This document shows, in pieces, positions 40,480 to 54,000 of a stretch of DNA of 64,000 nt. The translations under genes were made by a program, and so were the position numbers. Under the pieces are notes generated by a model. That model did no database searches, was not told where the DNA came from, and saw only the letters and a list, made by a program, of their open reading frames with translations. Numbering within the stretch: position 1 is the stretch's first letter; every line of letters starts with the position of its first letter. The stretch is taken from the NCBI GenBank assembly GCA_973895155.1, contig OZ316892.1:17112001-17176000 (forward strand), given 5' to 3'. Origin of the DNA: Marsupella aquatica (lineage: Eukaryota; Marchantiophyta).

Positions 40480-43400
40480 TCATGGACCCGAAGGCACGGT
40501 ATGAATCGATTTGATCTTCAGCCTAATCTTTTGACCATGGTCACCATCTGATTTGCTGACTGCAGGGACCGCTGCAGCGATTTCTTCAACTTTGACTGAT
40601 TTATTGATATTTACATCAAGTTTTTGGGACTTTCGTCCTTCCTTTTCTCTCTTCTTTTGGTTTTTCTCTGCTTTCCTCTTTCGTTTCCTTTCCTGATACT
40701 CGATGTCACTCTCCATGGCCCTCTTCTTGTCCAGACTTTGGGATTCCTCATCCCTGTCTCTGTTGTGTTTTTTCTTGTCTTTCTTATGTTTTCTATCCTT
40801 CTTATCCTTTTTATCCTTTTTATCTTTCTTCTTTTCAAGATCTTTTCCTTGCGCGTGGGCAATTGCACTTGAAACCGCGACAGGCTTTGTATCGCTAGCA
40901 TCAGACGAACCGCCTGCTCGATCTCTGTGGACTTCCTTAAGATTGATCTCTTGTGGCTTCGAGTGAAGCTGGGATACAACGTCATAAGGACCACCCTCCC
41001 CGTTTTCATGTTTTACAGAGTTTGGCCTGGGAGACATATGACTCAAACTCTCGGTGCCGTCTTTGTCACTAACGTCAAAGAGGCCATCCATTGGACTGCC
41101 TTTGCTAGAATCTATGCCCATACCTTCTCCAATTTCTTGAACAAGTTGACTTAGTCCCCCTAGTTCAGGGATTGCACTTTCCTCCCTTCTCGGTGCATTG
41201 TTGTCAGCTGATTCAATCTCTCCCTCTTCAACAGCAACTGGTGTAGCTACTTCTTCCTTGATACGCTGAGCAGTACTGATTTCTTTCTGCCTCCCTTGAC
41301 GGCTCTGTGAACTTTCTTCTCGCATCGGCTCAGCCTTCACACTCGCTTGTCCAGAAAGAGACTGAGAGGCTGCAGCTACCGCCTTATCAAGAGATCCAGC
41401 TGAAAGTTCCATGGGACTAGCGCCATCAAGAGAAGCTGGCTTAAGCCGAAGCTTTACCTTCCCAATCCGTGGACCTACCCTTGAAGGCTCCTTTCCCCCG
41501 GAACTTGCACTCGCCGCTGACTGTTCTACCTTCGGTGTAACAGTGGGTTTCACAGGAACAACCCGGATACGAATGGGTTCTGGATGTGGTTGCGGCACCT
41601 TTACTTTCAGCGGTAGTGTACTCTGAACTTTAACCTCCTTGGGAGGAGGTGCCTTGGTTTGTGGAGACATTTGCTGGATTGGTATCTGAAGAACCACTGT
41701 GTTTTCCTTTCGATAAAGAGAGGCAGATCTAACAATTCACGGTGACCGCAACCAAGTTAGTGAATAATATTTGCATCGACAGACAATCAACAGATAGTCT
41801 TGCCAAACTGTCTTGCCAAACTGTCATTGAGCTAGAATTTGGTAGAGGAAGAGGCTGCAGAATAGAAGCTCATTACCTGCCTGCAAGAATCTGCACCAGA
41901 GAGAATAAATGATATCGAAGGAGCACATTGGAGAATGAGCTAATGCTGTCCAGCTTCCGTACAAGTGCCTCGAATGTTTTACCACTGAGAGTTATATTTA
42001 ATTCGCCCTTCAGCCCACAGAAATCGATCATGTGCGCCAAAATTTTACTTTGTACTGCATCATGCCACCAAAGACTTGTAAGTATCTGCACCTACATGTG
42101 GCCTTCTTAATTGGGGAAAGTGATCTTGCACCTCATTTTGGAACGAATCAGCTTCAAGCCACATTAACCCTTGATTGACAGAGATCAACTTCTTCTCTTG
42201 AGATACAAGTAGGGTCTACTGGGTTTTTCAACTGTTCAAAGATAATATAGAATGTATACACAAGTAATCTAAATCAACACTAAGAAAAAGGACAAAACAT
42301 ATTGCTAGAACTGAAATCTGAATGTATTCTGGAAACTTGAGACCTACCTTTCAGAGATGGGTCAGTTTCCACAAGGCGAAGACCAAGTTGCACTGCTGAA
42401 TCGAGTCCTTGTGATCTAGCCTCAACTTCAAGGAGAGACTGCAATGCCGTTATGCGTACTAGCTGAGTGGTACTTTGAACATCTCCAAATGGGCGCAAGA
42501 GCTGCTTCAGACGATCCTGCCCAGATAAATGAGATTTTAGAGCAAGAAGGCCTCAAGGAAAAGAAAGATTTTGAAAATTTAACTGGTGTGTAAAATCAAA
42601 AGATAGCATACCAATGGTAAGACATGTGGAAACTTCACAGTCAGAGAGGTCAACGTCTGTATGCAACTGATAGTCAGGATGCCATTATAGCTGGGCATTA
42701 GCCTGTAAAAAAGTCAAACGCTTAATTTAGATTTTGGTGAAGAAGACACACGATCAAGTCATTTCCAATCTCTCCTGTTACAGAAGTCAATTTTCCTCAG
42801 AATGGCACAAGTGCAAGGGGAACGGAATAAAATACCTATCATACTGCAAGAAGCGGTCAATCTGCTTCAAGAACTTGGATAGTGTTTGCATATTCTGCAG
42901 TTCAACAGTCATCAGCTGACCAAAATGAACAAACGAAGCAGTGAACTCGAGCTTCTTTGTGTTAGAAGTTTAACAATGACAATACTTGGCCATCAAGCCG
43001 ATACAAGTAATTTGTTAGGACAACTCCATCTTCGCATTGATCTCGGTACACAACAAATGGCGACCTATTCACAGCTGCTTCCAACGGTTTTTATTTACGA
43101 AGAATCATTCCCACTATTGAAAGAAACAGAGGGATCTACCCCAGTCCGTTTCGTGAGGAAACTCAAAACCATGGGGCAAGTTCATAGTGCGAAATAACTT
43201 AAGCAATGCCTTGTGCACAACGAAACTAGTTAACGTCCATCTCAATGGGGGAGATATACCTGTTGACCAAATTCAAAGCCGCCAATTGATTCGATCAGAG
43301 ACGCCAGCCAAAAAACATCGGAGAATTGATTGCCGCTATTATCATTGTGCTGAATGGTGCCAAATATAATAAAATGTATAGTTACAGACCAATTAGACCC

Positions 43401-46400
43401 ATTTTCGAATATTCTGCGAGGGACTATGAGAGAGAAGACATTACATACAAGCAATTCTCAAGTCGAATGACACTACTCATGCGTGTATCAAGCGTTGAGC
43501 ATATACTTTGTCATTAATCAGACAAAAGTATACACTCAAGAAACAACCTAGGCGTGAAGCAAGGGTCGCTGAAGCAAAGCATAGGCGCCCACCTTGAGAA
43601 TATGGAGAATAAAGTCCGTCGCTTCGATTGGGCTTTTCCCATCACTACCACGGACAGCAGCGATTGCTCCAGGTACAGCCTGTAAACATGCCATATTTCT
43701 TCAGACGTCCATAGCCTCAAAAATGAGTCAACGTAAACTACAGTAAATCTGCATCTATAACGATATCTGGCAAAAGTGGTGGTCGGTAGAACTAAAGAGG
43801 CACCTGAAGAACCAAGTACTCTGCCAGATCATGAAAATCATTTGACCTGGAGGAAAACAGAGCAATTTTAAACAGACTCAGGAACTTGGTCAGGAGACAT
43901 TCTTGACAAAGGTTCAAAACATTTAATGAGTGTATAGTTCAGGAGGGCCCTGTTTGGCAGCCATAAAATCAAACTCGCATGAACTTACTCGCATGAACAT
44001 ACGTAGGAGCGCAAATAACAGTCGAATTCCGAAAAATCGGAGAAAGGCAAAAGGTTTGTAATAAATCTTACTTTGGAAGCCCAATCTCAGGATCACATCT
44101 GCAACTTTTATAGAATTTGATCAGATGTGAAAGTCCCACCCAGCTGTTGGCCTGTAAGAGTCAAGACCAGAATAAGAATCAGTGGAGAAAGAGTACGCAC
44201 CATGCGGTTCCCTTGAGTATAAGGATTTAGAATAGAGTATGCACCCTGTAGGTTCCTTGAGTATCAGGATTTATAATAGCAGCCACCAATAGTAGAACTC
44301 GGAACAGAAACCTTTCCTCACCTCAGTTGCAGTGCTTGCAAGGGCAGAAGCTGCTTCAATCCTTACCCTACAGAAAACCTGTTTAAGGACATACCATCAA
44401 ACAGAAGTCAGGAGTCCAGGCTAATCGATTCAACTGTCATATATGCTGTCACATACAAAACAACTCAATAAATTAATGCGACAGCAAACAGCATCGCTTC
44501 CTGCACCAATTTTACCTTGGAGTCTACCAATGAATTATTCAGAGCAGTAGCAATGGCAAAAGAGGGCCGCGGAAGGGCGACCATGGCTGCAATGGCATGC
44601 AGTTGGCCAACTACATCTCTATCCTTCTCCAGCTGATTAATCTGATGGTCAAAACAGCAAGAAACTTATTGTCCCTGGTTTATTTCAGATACTCGTAACA
44701 GCTTTCGACCATCACATCACTCTCAATAGTTTATAGAGTTAATAATCATTGGAATCTTGCAGTCATTAAAGCTTGAATACAATCAAACCACCTAAAAAGT
44801 CAGCACATTTCTTTATGTCCACAGAGGAAGAAAAAAATCAATGACATAAAGAAGTGTTCACCAACGCAAACCGTGCGGAAAAGCTAACAGAGCTACAAAG
44901 TAGCATCTTAGACACTTACTGAGACTCAATGTAATGTACTTGCAAAGTCATCTACTCATACATTTGAGATAAGATCTACCCTTCCACTCAACAAGGGTCT
45001 ACTAACAAACTAAAGATCATTCAAAATAGTGGAAACCTGGATATCATTGCTAGGAAGCAAATTCGAAGTCCAAAGAGGATGAGTCATTCCATACCCACAT
45101 CTGCTCAGGTTGGTTTAAATGGATCTCGGCTATATACTCCATTTGAGGATCTGCTCGCAGCCATAGCAACGGAGATTCCAAACTGCCAGCATTCAACATT
45201 GTCTTCAATCAATGAACAAAGAGATGATTGGACTTAGCCTAATGCATAATACAGCCTAAAACAGGAGACAAGACTCAAACCAGAGGGACAGAACTTTCCA
45301 TAACTACAGTCGCAACAGAAGGATCACCTAAGACGGACATCCGTAGCTCCAGCATCCATATTGTCGTCTGCTGCATCAGGTTTGCTTCCCCTTTTCGGTT
45401 TAGGTACACGTCGCCCAGCAAGTTTGGAATGGCATTGTATGTCCAGAAGTTGATATGTTTCTCCCGCCATGGGCAGACTTGGGTGATCATACATACCATC
45501 CAATTCATGGATACGAATGCTCATCATCCCAGGCCATCCCAAGTCAGCCGTCACTGGTTTGCTCTCACTGAGATTGTCTGTTACAGCCCTCTCTGAAGAA
45601 GCTGTAGATTCACGATGAACAGCAAGTTCCACCATGTTCCGGCGCTTGCTATACAAAAATCCCATTCTGAGAAGCAAAGACAAAATACCCATGAGTGAGG
45701 TACACTGAAAATCAGTCGGCTTCACCGTAAAAGCTTAGAGCCAGTAGCGAAGGTAAAGTTCCAAAGACTTTGATAGCATCAGCAACACGTTGGCTAGGTC
45801 TTTGACTAAAAGCAGTGTTTAGCTTCAAAGCCCAGTTATGTTGACGCAACGCACAGGACCCAACCTTAGGCGTGGGCAGCCTGATGTCTCCACCCAACGA
45901 GGGAAGAACTCTTTCAAGTATGGACGCTCAAGGTTCCCAAGTTTGTTTGCAAAATGTCGGAACTGCATCCACATGGTTTCACACACTATTTTCAGTAGAG
46001 AACCATGCAACATAAGATTCCCCCTCCCCCAAACTAAGACATGTGTACATGTCTTGTGCAACCTGACATCCATTTTGTTTAGATTGTTAATAACGTCGAT
46101 TTCTGAGGGCAACCGCCCGCATAAGAGGGAAAAGAAGTCGGGGATGAGGTACCTCTTTCGTGCTGAGGGTCCGCATCTGACGCACAGGATCCTGAGCCCT
46201 TAAAATGATTCGCTGCAAGATCTGCGAAAGTATCCGATTCAATGTCCCATCTTGATCCATATTTATGCCGAAGTTTGACCTACGTAAAAGTCAATGATAC
46301 AAGGTTCACTAGCTTCCATAATCAACGAACTGACAGAGATATCCATACAGAATCCACGCGTCTCACCTTTTTAAATGGCTCTGGACCCATCTGCTTCTCC

Positions 46401-49400
46401 AGCATTTGAACCACGGCTGTCTGCACCACCTCCCCAAATAAATTACCAACTAGCGACTAGAGTTCTGCCCAAGAACTACAATTGCCACATATGTGTTGTC
46501 CACACATTTCTTCCCGAGCACAAATGAAAGTCCGTGTAAATTCGACATCACTGACTCTAGATTTCATGAATCAACGAGGAAATGAGAAATCTACACAGAT
46601 ACTCTTAAACGCTCCTTCATGAGTTCACGACCGAATTATGGAATGCCAGCCAAACCGTTTGAAGTAATTTGGCGATTAATAGCAATGACTTGGAGGAAAT
46701 CATTAAACTGTTACAAAATTTTACAAATTCTTACAGCTTTCCAAGCACGAATTTGGCCCAAAGCACCAAGTGATTCAGTCCCATACAAGTCAGCACCCCC
46801 CAAAGAGGGACTACTCAAAACGGGGGCTCCCTCCGCATCCACCATACACACAGCTTCATTTGCCTGCAAGATGACATCAACAATCACTGCATACTGAAGA
46901 TGCGGCATGTTGTTCTTATTGGCCTAAACCAAGATTCGGATATACTCCAAAAGATGCATCACTAAAATTTCAAGTAAACCAAAGAGTTAAATCCGTAAAG
47001 ACTAGTCAATTGCAAGCAGCTGGTTTCATGAATTCTGCAACTTGTGAAATATAATACCTTGAAGCGTCGATACCGTGCTTCATTATTGCCGATGTAACGC
47101 TTCAAAAACTGATCACAAAGGAAGCCAGCTAGGCCCTCCAACAACCAGGCTGCCGCCAAAGACACAATTTACAGATAATGAAAGCCTCGAAATGAGCGGA
47201 CCGCATTCTCTGGCAGAGATATTAAGACACCTAAATAAAAAGCCCAGATAAGGTTCTTACACGTGCTGCGATATAACCATGAGCAACATTGTAAGCATAC
47301 TGTCAAAAGGCATGCTACCACCATATCTACGGGATGCTCTTGACAAACTCTCTGCATACGAGATTTTTGTGCCAGTGAATTTTCTTGAAAGTTGACGGAA
47401 AGAGAGAGTACCATCGGCAGGAGTATCTGGAGTAATAAACACACCAAACCACTGCTGAGCCAACGCATGAGCAAGCTTTACTTGAGTAACAAAGGCCTAC
47501 AACCAACAACGTCTCAATAGTTATTCCTCCGTTTCGCTTCAAAACTTTCGCGTTAAAGGTATGTTTCGAAATGAAACAAAACGAAAGACTTGCAAAAACC
47601 ACCACTAACAAAAACTCCTTCAATCAGCCTGAGCAAAAACAATCCCATAGTAGATCCTTTTTGTGTGCCCTTGCTCTTGGAAAGCCATTGCATCTTTCGC
47701 AAAACGCAGACATAGCACTAACCAAAGTCGTAAGTACCTTGGAAAGAGACAAGAACTAAGTTTAGATTAAGAATAGAGCCTTGGCATTGATCGGTCGCTG
47801 TCAAGGTTTACCTGATCTATGATACGTTCATCGACCAATAAATGTGAGCTTAGAGTAACCATAGAGGCACCAACAGACACCGAAGAAATGGTAGATTCAG
47901 AGTCAATGAACACTTGTTTGTAGCATCCGAACGGAAAAGGTGCCCCAAGATACTCCTCGTATGTACTACAAACAACCAAAGCATATCGACAGAGAAGGGT
48001 CAGCAAAGGCAATTAAAAACATCAACCACCTCAACAGCAACCTCGGCTTGCCAGTAAGAATCCCAGAATTCAGCCAAGAAAGCCCCACCCAGATGTATTA
48101 ACAAAGTTTCATCCTGAGGTACTGCTCCCAATATTTAGTGCAGACTTACGGACGCCAAGACTCAATCTTTTACGCATAACGTTGTAAACTATGAACATCC
48201 GGAGTGTTGAGCAAATCTAAAATGTTTAAGTCGTTGGTCTACTTGGCCGAACTGGCTCTTTGGAAGTCACTCTACTACATATCGATATCCTGTCATGACT
48301 TGCTCTCCTCACTTCAGCCATGAGCAGGATGAAAATAAGTAAAATTACGCTCCAGAATTTGAAATTTAGACATTCAATTTGAAATAATGTTCCTTCAAGT
48401 ACTGTAGGGTTCAACAAGAAAGTAAGATTGGAGCCGAAAAGACGTCCCAAGGACTGCTCGAGGCACTTGCCTGAAGAGCAAATGGAAGAAATTGACGGTA
48501 CACTGCAGTCTTGACGCATCACCAGGCATGCACAAGTGTGATACCATCACATTCGAGCGATCGGGCAGAACCACCAGAGGTGCCACCACAAGTGAAATAT
48601 AAGCTGTTGTAATCGGTATGCTCATGCTGTAAGCATAGATCTTCAGATGAGGACCTTCGGCACTGGAAACCTGAGGAAACCAATTAAGATTAAAGTTGCA
48701 TAACGTGAACAACTCATATTGACCTGCCGGTATTCTCGAGGTGCATGAAGGTTTCGGTGGGCCTTTAGTCTGCTTCTACTGCTACCCGTTCGGCATGAGA
48801 AGATCGTCAAGCTAATGAGTTGAAGGCCGGCCACGGTCATCAGGAGACTAGAAACTAATCACCTCCCCTTCACAAGCTGCGCTCACCTGATACAGAAGTT
48901 TTCCATTGCTGACAGCAATATACTCGGATGCAACAGCAATTTCCAGAGAGAAGCTGCCAACAGGAACGTCTACATGAGACTCAGGACCAAAGTTTAAGTA
49001 ATCCCGCATTACTTCTCAAAACATTCTAAAGCAGAGACAGGGAGCCCAGACCGGTCACGACAGGTCAAAGAGGCCAATAGGCACAGGAAATAAAACCTAA
49101 CAAGCAATCCAGACCCAGAACTCATAATCTCGTACAGAGCAAAATTGTTTCTAAACTTCGTATGTCTACAATTTATAATTTACCTGCAGCGCTCAGATGT
49201 CGAGTCTACGCAGGGAAACCAGCACCGTGATCGCCGCAATTGATTATTGGTGTGGAAAACTTTATCTCTGAAATGGGCCCCTGCGATGGGCTTCTCCACC
49301 CAGTATTCCACCCGAACCACATTGCATTGCTGCAAACGGAGCTGCCTAGGATGAGGAATTTATGAATTGCAGGGATAGATACAAAAGAAGCTCAGGGGTG

Positions 49401-50274
49401 CATTTGTGGCTTAGCATTGCTGCCTTCGTCCCGAGAACAACAACCATGACTGAGATCACACCTACCTCCTGCGTTGGAGCCGCCTCTGGCACCGCCGCAG
49501 GCTTTGTTTCGGCAGGAGTGGACGGCTGAACACCGTCATTGTCCTTCGCAGCATCCACAACTGCTTGTAAAAACGAGGGAGGGTCCTGGCTAGCGTCTGT
49601 AGGCGTGGCAGCCTCCCCAGGCCGGATGAGCAGCTCAGGTGACATTTCCTGATCCAATCCAGCAACGTAACGTAAGTAGCAGGCATCACCTGCGTCCGTT
49701 GAGGAGGTAAACGAATACCCTCCCCCATTCTGGACCTGCTCGCCCCGTTGCTGCTGCTGCACTAATTCAAACGTTGCGGGAACACCGTCCACCAAAACCT
49801 GCTCAATATGCAAGCCGCGCGCATGCAGCCCGATGACTCCATTTTTCGGTGCGACGACAGTCAGCTCCGTATACCTAGACAAGGCAAGGCATCCCCAACG
49901 TTAAGCTTACTTCCATGATATTTGTAACACGGTGAAATTTCACTCACTAAAACCAACATAGACATCGCCAGGCAAGGCATCGCCAACGCTAAGCTTACTC
50001 CATGATGTTTGTAACACGGTGAAATTTCGCTCACTAAAACCAGCACAGACATCACCAGAGAAGAAAAGAGATAACGAAGAAAAGTGAAATTGCTCGCTCG
50101 CTGCTCTGAAGAAGGAACTCACCCGTAGATGCGCTGATGAGCGATATCAACCGTGATGCACAGTTTCTGGCTGCGCACTGTGGCGCAGCAGCTGTCATAC
50201 GGGCGACTGCCGTCCGCTGAAGGCGTTGGCGCACGGCTGGCATCTTTCTGCTTCTGCCTGCGCTGCTTTGCCAT
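40480..50274 (-). CDS. TAF2: TAF2, TFIID subunit 2 (M1 aminopeptidase-like), 25 exons
   Basis: TAF2 is a TFIID subunit that contacts core-promoter DNA near the start site. Exons (minus): 50274-50123, 49874-49466, 49341-49184, 48955-48887, 48670-48471, 47965-47812, 47496-47412, 47149-47058, 46923-46735, 46420-46367, 46221-46153, 45962-45865, 45666-45328, 45182-45095, 44641-44516, 44378-44322, 44151-44072, 43846-43804, 43679-43593, 43349-43260, 42894-42836, 42702-42612, 42516-42348, 42054-41877, 41728-40480. The protein is about 1,461 residues if one base is restored in exon 4 (Arabidopsis about 1,390). The N-terminus has [29 protein letters not shown] stands where M1 peptidases have HEXXH, so zinc catalysis is lost as in the family. 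[42 protein letters not shown] and [13 protein letters not shown] follow, then HEAT-like helices and a Lys-rich tail ending KIRLKIK. Oddities: a frame break in exon 4 and a GC-AG intron after exon 5. Confidence 0.93.
44188..44281. repeat. Small tandem duplication in TAF2 intron 16
   Basis: Two diverged copies of about 47 bases: AGTACGCACCATGCGGTTCC... and AGTATGCACCCTGTAGGTTC..., each followed by TTGAGTAT-AGGATTTA-AATAG. It is intronic and does not touch the splice sites. Confidence 0.75.
47966..48470 (-). other. GC-AG intron 5 of TAF2
   Basis: The donor reads CTTCAG/GCAAGT and the acceptor TTTGTAG/TACATAC. Joining 48471 to 47965 gives [20 protein letters not shown], in phase and matching the family, while no GT donor nearby does so. 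AG/GCAAGT is the usual strong context of the rare GC-AG class of U2-type introns. Confidence 0.85.
48887..48955 (-). other. TAF2 exon 4 with single-base frame break in an A6 run
   Basis: Exon 4 is 69 bases as written, but phases on both sides require 67 or 70. Conserved reading [19 protein letters not shown] runs up to six A (T6 at 48899-48904 on the plus strand). After the run, KLLYQ, the sequence expected by family memory, is readable only one frame over. Seven A would give NGKKLLYQ and join exon 5 ([10 protein letters not shown]) in phase. As written, the protein would end early in exon 5. Either one A is missing from the sequence or the allele is broken. Confidence 0.75.
49878..50058. repeat. 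Tandem duplication (about 91 bp) in TAF2 intron 1
   Basis: Two copies of about 91 bases share GGCAAGGCATC-CCAACG, TAAGCTTACT, TTTGTAACACGGTGAAATTTC and CTCACTAAAACCA. They lie between exons 1 and 2 and enlarge the intron without altering its ends. High similarity points to a recent duplication. Confidence 0.88.
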
Positions 50275-51060
50275 TACAATGTTCCATCACAGTCTCCTTC
50301 TTCTTTTCTTTAGCACTCCCTTAGACTCCATGTCACTTCCCTGCACTCTCCCTGAGTCCACTCCACTCTCTCGTCCTCCGCTCCTCGTTCACTTCCAAAA
50401 TTCAGATGCACTGCGTCTCTCTCTTTCCCAGGTCTTACTCGAACGAAGCGCTCTCCAAAATTCTACCAAAATTCTCTTCTCGACGAATTCCTGCTTCTAC
50501 CTATCTATCTAAATTCAACACACCTGCCCAATCTATCTCCAAATCGTCCTCCGCACGAAAAATCCCGTATTAGCGACTCGTGAGGAGGAGCAATCAATCG
50601 ATAAGTCTCCCCTCCACTGACTATTCAATTTCCAGATCTACTCTGACTACAGATTTGCTTATAAAACGTGCATTTGAAGGACGACGAGTGCAACCGGACA
50701 AGCGGCTGCTGCTGCAAATGACAGGACTATTCTCATTCACAATTGCGCCATCTACAGTATCTACAGGTTCTGTTGCCCTCTTCGTTGCCTTCGTTCTTGC
50801 GGTGGGAACTGAGAGGGAGGGACAGGGAGAAACCCTGCGAGCGAGAAGCGAAGTGAAGATCGTCAGGGATACCGAAACCCTTCGCGTGTTTGGTAATAAG
50901 AAACAAAAAACCCCGTCCAACGCCAACGCACTCCCCCCTGCCGTTTTCCTTTTGGGTCCCTCCCCTCGATCAGTCTCCCTCCTCTTACACTCGGCACACT
51001 CGCTAAGTGCACACTCCTCCTCGGACGAAGCCTGCGGTGTGCACTTAACTAAGGTTTGCA
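50275..51060 (-). promoter_or_regulatory. TAF2 leader and promoter region
   Basis: Pyrimidine-rich as written (CTCTC and CTTCT runs), hence purine-rich on the gene strand, resembling the stretch upstream of QWRF. Opposed open frames at 50580-51071 match nothing and probably reflect composition. Composition becomes AT-rich after about 51060. Confidence 0.45.
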
Positions 51061-54000
51061 CTGTGTTATAAGTGCAAATTTATATGGAAGAATAAAGTTG
51101 TCCGTAGAGTCCATATTATGGTAACGACTTTATTTAAAATTACTGGGCAAGTTAGTTTAATTCCGAACTTTAAGTACTCGGGGGTGAGAAAACTTAATGT
51201 AGTACTTGGGGGTGAGAAACAGTTCAAACCCCTTTTATGTCTCCCCAACAGTGTCGGGCCTTAATTTTTTTAAATGTCGGGCCTTTCTCACCGGGAGTTA
51301 GGCCCAGACCCAACATTTTCCTTAAGGTTGCCCCAGCCCCGACATTTTTCTTCCTTCTTTGCCCCAGGCCCAGCGTTTGCTCTGCATTGTTGCGAGCTGC
51401 TGGATTTTTTCTAAGACCCAATGTTTTCACCTCCATCGTTGCAAGCTGAGGCCCAACCATTGCTGCAAGCTGCCTTTGGTCAAGCTGCTGTTGCTGAAGC
51501 TCCAATCCTCTGCTGCGAGCTCTTCTTGAGGTTGAGCAATTGATTCCAGAGATTGAGCAGCTTCCCAAGATTGCTAGGTGATAGAGTGACCTCTTGACTC
51601 ACCTGCTGCTACAAGGGACTGGCCAAATACGGAATCTGGCCCTGGTTTTGGCCCCTTTACATTACAGATAACTTTAATAACTTCTTCTTCTTCTTTTCCA
51701 TAAGGGAAGGGAGGCAACAAAAGCTAGGTAGTTATAACATTTGAACCTAAGATTATGAGTCTCTAAGTAAATGAACTATCACACATCCATGCCTACCTTG
51801 GCTGTAAGAACACTTTTAAGTACTTTTTCAATAAAGATGTTCTAGTTGACAGTATTGTCACAAGTTTTGGATATGGACTAAAAGTTCACCAAAGTAACTA
51901 ACTAACTATATACAAAAAATTAATATATTTGTAAATACAATAAAAACAGTGACAATATTATAAATATAATATCTTTAGTGGTAGTATACTTAAAAGTTGG
52001 AGGGAAGAAGGGTATCTACTCCATTCACTATCCTGTGCCCCAAAAGTTATAGCCGGATAATAGTTACTCACAAAAACAATAACCATAGGTTCACTGTGTA
52101 TAACCATGTGTCTGGGATGTAAAAAAATGCTTCCAGGTCCCGTGGTTTTGCTATACTTGGAATTGCATTTATTGACAGGGTGTACGGTTTAGATTTCTTT
52201 GTATAACGTGCAATTATGAGGCACATGGGGATGCTTCCATGGTGTGCTGCAGATGGCAGGTTGAGCTCCGCTAACTGATCACCCACAATAGGGACTCAAA
52301 CATGTCACATATACATTGTAAATGCTATAGAGTACCCACAATGAAGACTCATCAGCTAGAGGGACTTGACATGCAATGGGTCCTCTACTACTCTGGCGAC
52401 TCCTTCCTAAATTGTCCATCCCTGCCCTAAACTTGATTCCCTACCTCATAAGTGCAACTTTTACTGTACATAAGAATGGTATGCACTTATCCATAGTGTA
52501 AGTCAAAGGATTTATAAGCTTGCCCATAAGAGTTCATAAACCCTTAGTGAAAGTTTGAACTTATACAATTGTCAGTTAGTGCTACAAAAAATGCAAAGTG
52601 GTCAGGGAAAAGGGAAGAACAACATGCCTTGGAATCAGCATTTTTTTAGTGGCAAAAATTTGTCAAATTTCACCTTCCCAAAAAGCTCTAGCCACATTTG
52701 GCAAATATTAGCTAGTATGTTCTGGTCTCATTAGCCAGAATCTATCGGTCAGGAAAATAATTAGATAAGGAATATTTTGAGCATCTTCTCCTTCACACAC
52801 CAGACATTGGCATTGGCTACTCTGGCCAAAAAGTAACTTAAAAAATAAGCTTCTTGGAATCATCCAGTGTTGCACTCATGGAGTGTGCACTTAGAGGGAG
52901 CTGACAGTAGGGACCTACATATTAGGGGGAGTCAAACCCTACACTCTGCACAAATGAAGCCTCCATTTAGTACTTGCTAACAACACGATAAGCATTTGGT
53001 TTGACTTAAGATTAAACATGGTGAAAAAACAGCAACCATTGCTCCACTTGAGGAGCTCATATCTTTCTCAAATCTGATGGGAATGAAGCAAAATTTGACT
53101 TGTTAGAAACGTTGTGAAATCATCTTTCCAACAACCTATGGTGGAACTTCTACAGGTGAACATTCACTGAGAAATATGACCTGGCAAGAGCAAGCTACAT
53201 GGAACTTTTTCTGTGGACTAGGATCGACTGCTGCGGTCACTTGTCACCGGTAGAGACCATGAGTGGTCCAGTGGGCCATAGATCAAAACCACTAACCCAG
53301 ATTGACCAAGGAGGAAGGAATATTCTTTGAGACTTGGGAAGTAATACGGAGTCACTAGGGCCACAAAAATAGATGGATTTTTGGCAAAGCTGCAGGTCCA
53401 TCCAGGCCAGGGTACTTTGAAGTGATCAGGGCATTCGTGCAAAAGCAAATACATTAGATATATACCTTCTTTTCTTCATAGAATTTTCCAATTTACACTA
53501 ACAGATTTTTTCAATGACCATCAGATCTTGACAGATTCAATGCAATGCCTGCACGGGATATAGAAAATACAAAAGAGATGTTCATTCAGTCACGGACCTG
53601 GTGGTTGAAGATAAGCCTTTCCCAAAATTGAACTTCCAGCTGCCCCAGAACATTGACGAGCTGCCCGGCTGGACCTTTACAACTCGCGTGGACGACATTA
53701 ATTAAAACAGTTCACGATACTCAGACAAGTTCATTGGAGTCCTTAGTTTAAACTTCCGGGAATCAACTTCAATCCTCTATTCAAGGTGTTCACCAAAATA
53801 AGATGCTGTTTGCTACTTAGAAGACCTTCTGACAAGAAGGAATTAGGATCTTTTCAATCTTTCTCAACAATGTGCACCGTAGGAATGACCCTAAACCTGG
53901 TAACCTTTCTCCCTTGTTGCACAATTGCAACCAAGCCACTCTCTCGCACACTTAAAGGGCCAATAGAAGGATCCTCGACCATCGTGCCTTCCAACAGCTT

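Noticed and set aside
42063-42080. Alternative acceptor for TAF2 exon 24 at GTGCAG/ATACTT
   Set aside because: With the one-base phase left by exon 23 it runs into a stop; the acceptor at ATGCAG/TACAAA keeps frame and family sequence.
50580-51071. Overlapping frames of 146-163 residues on both strands upstream of TAF2
   Set aside because: They mirror each other, start in a CT-rich leader and resemble nothing known; composition explains them.
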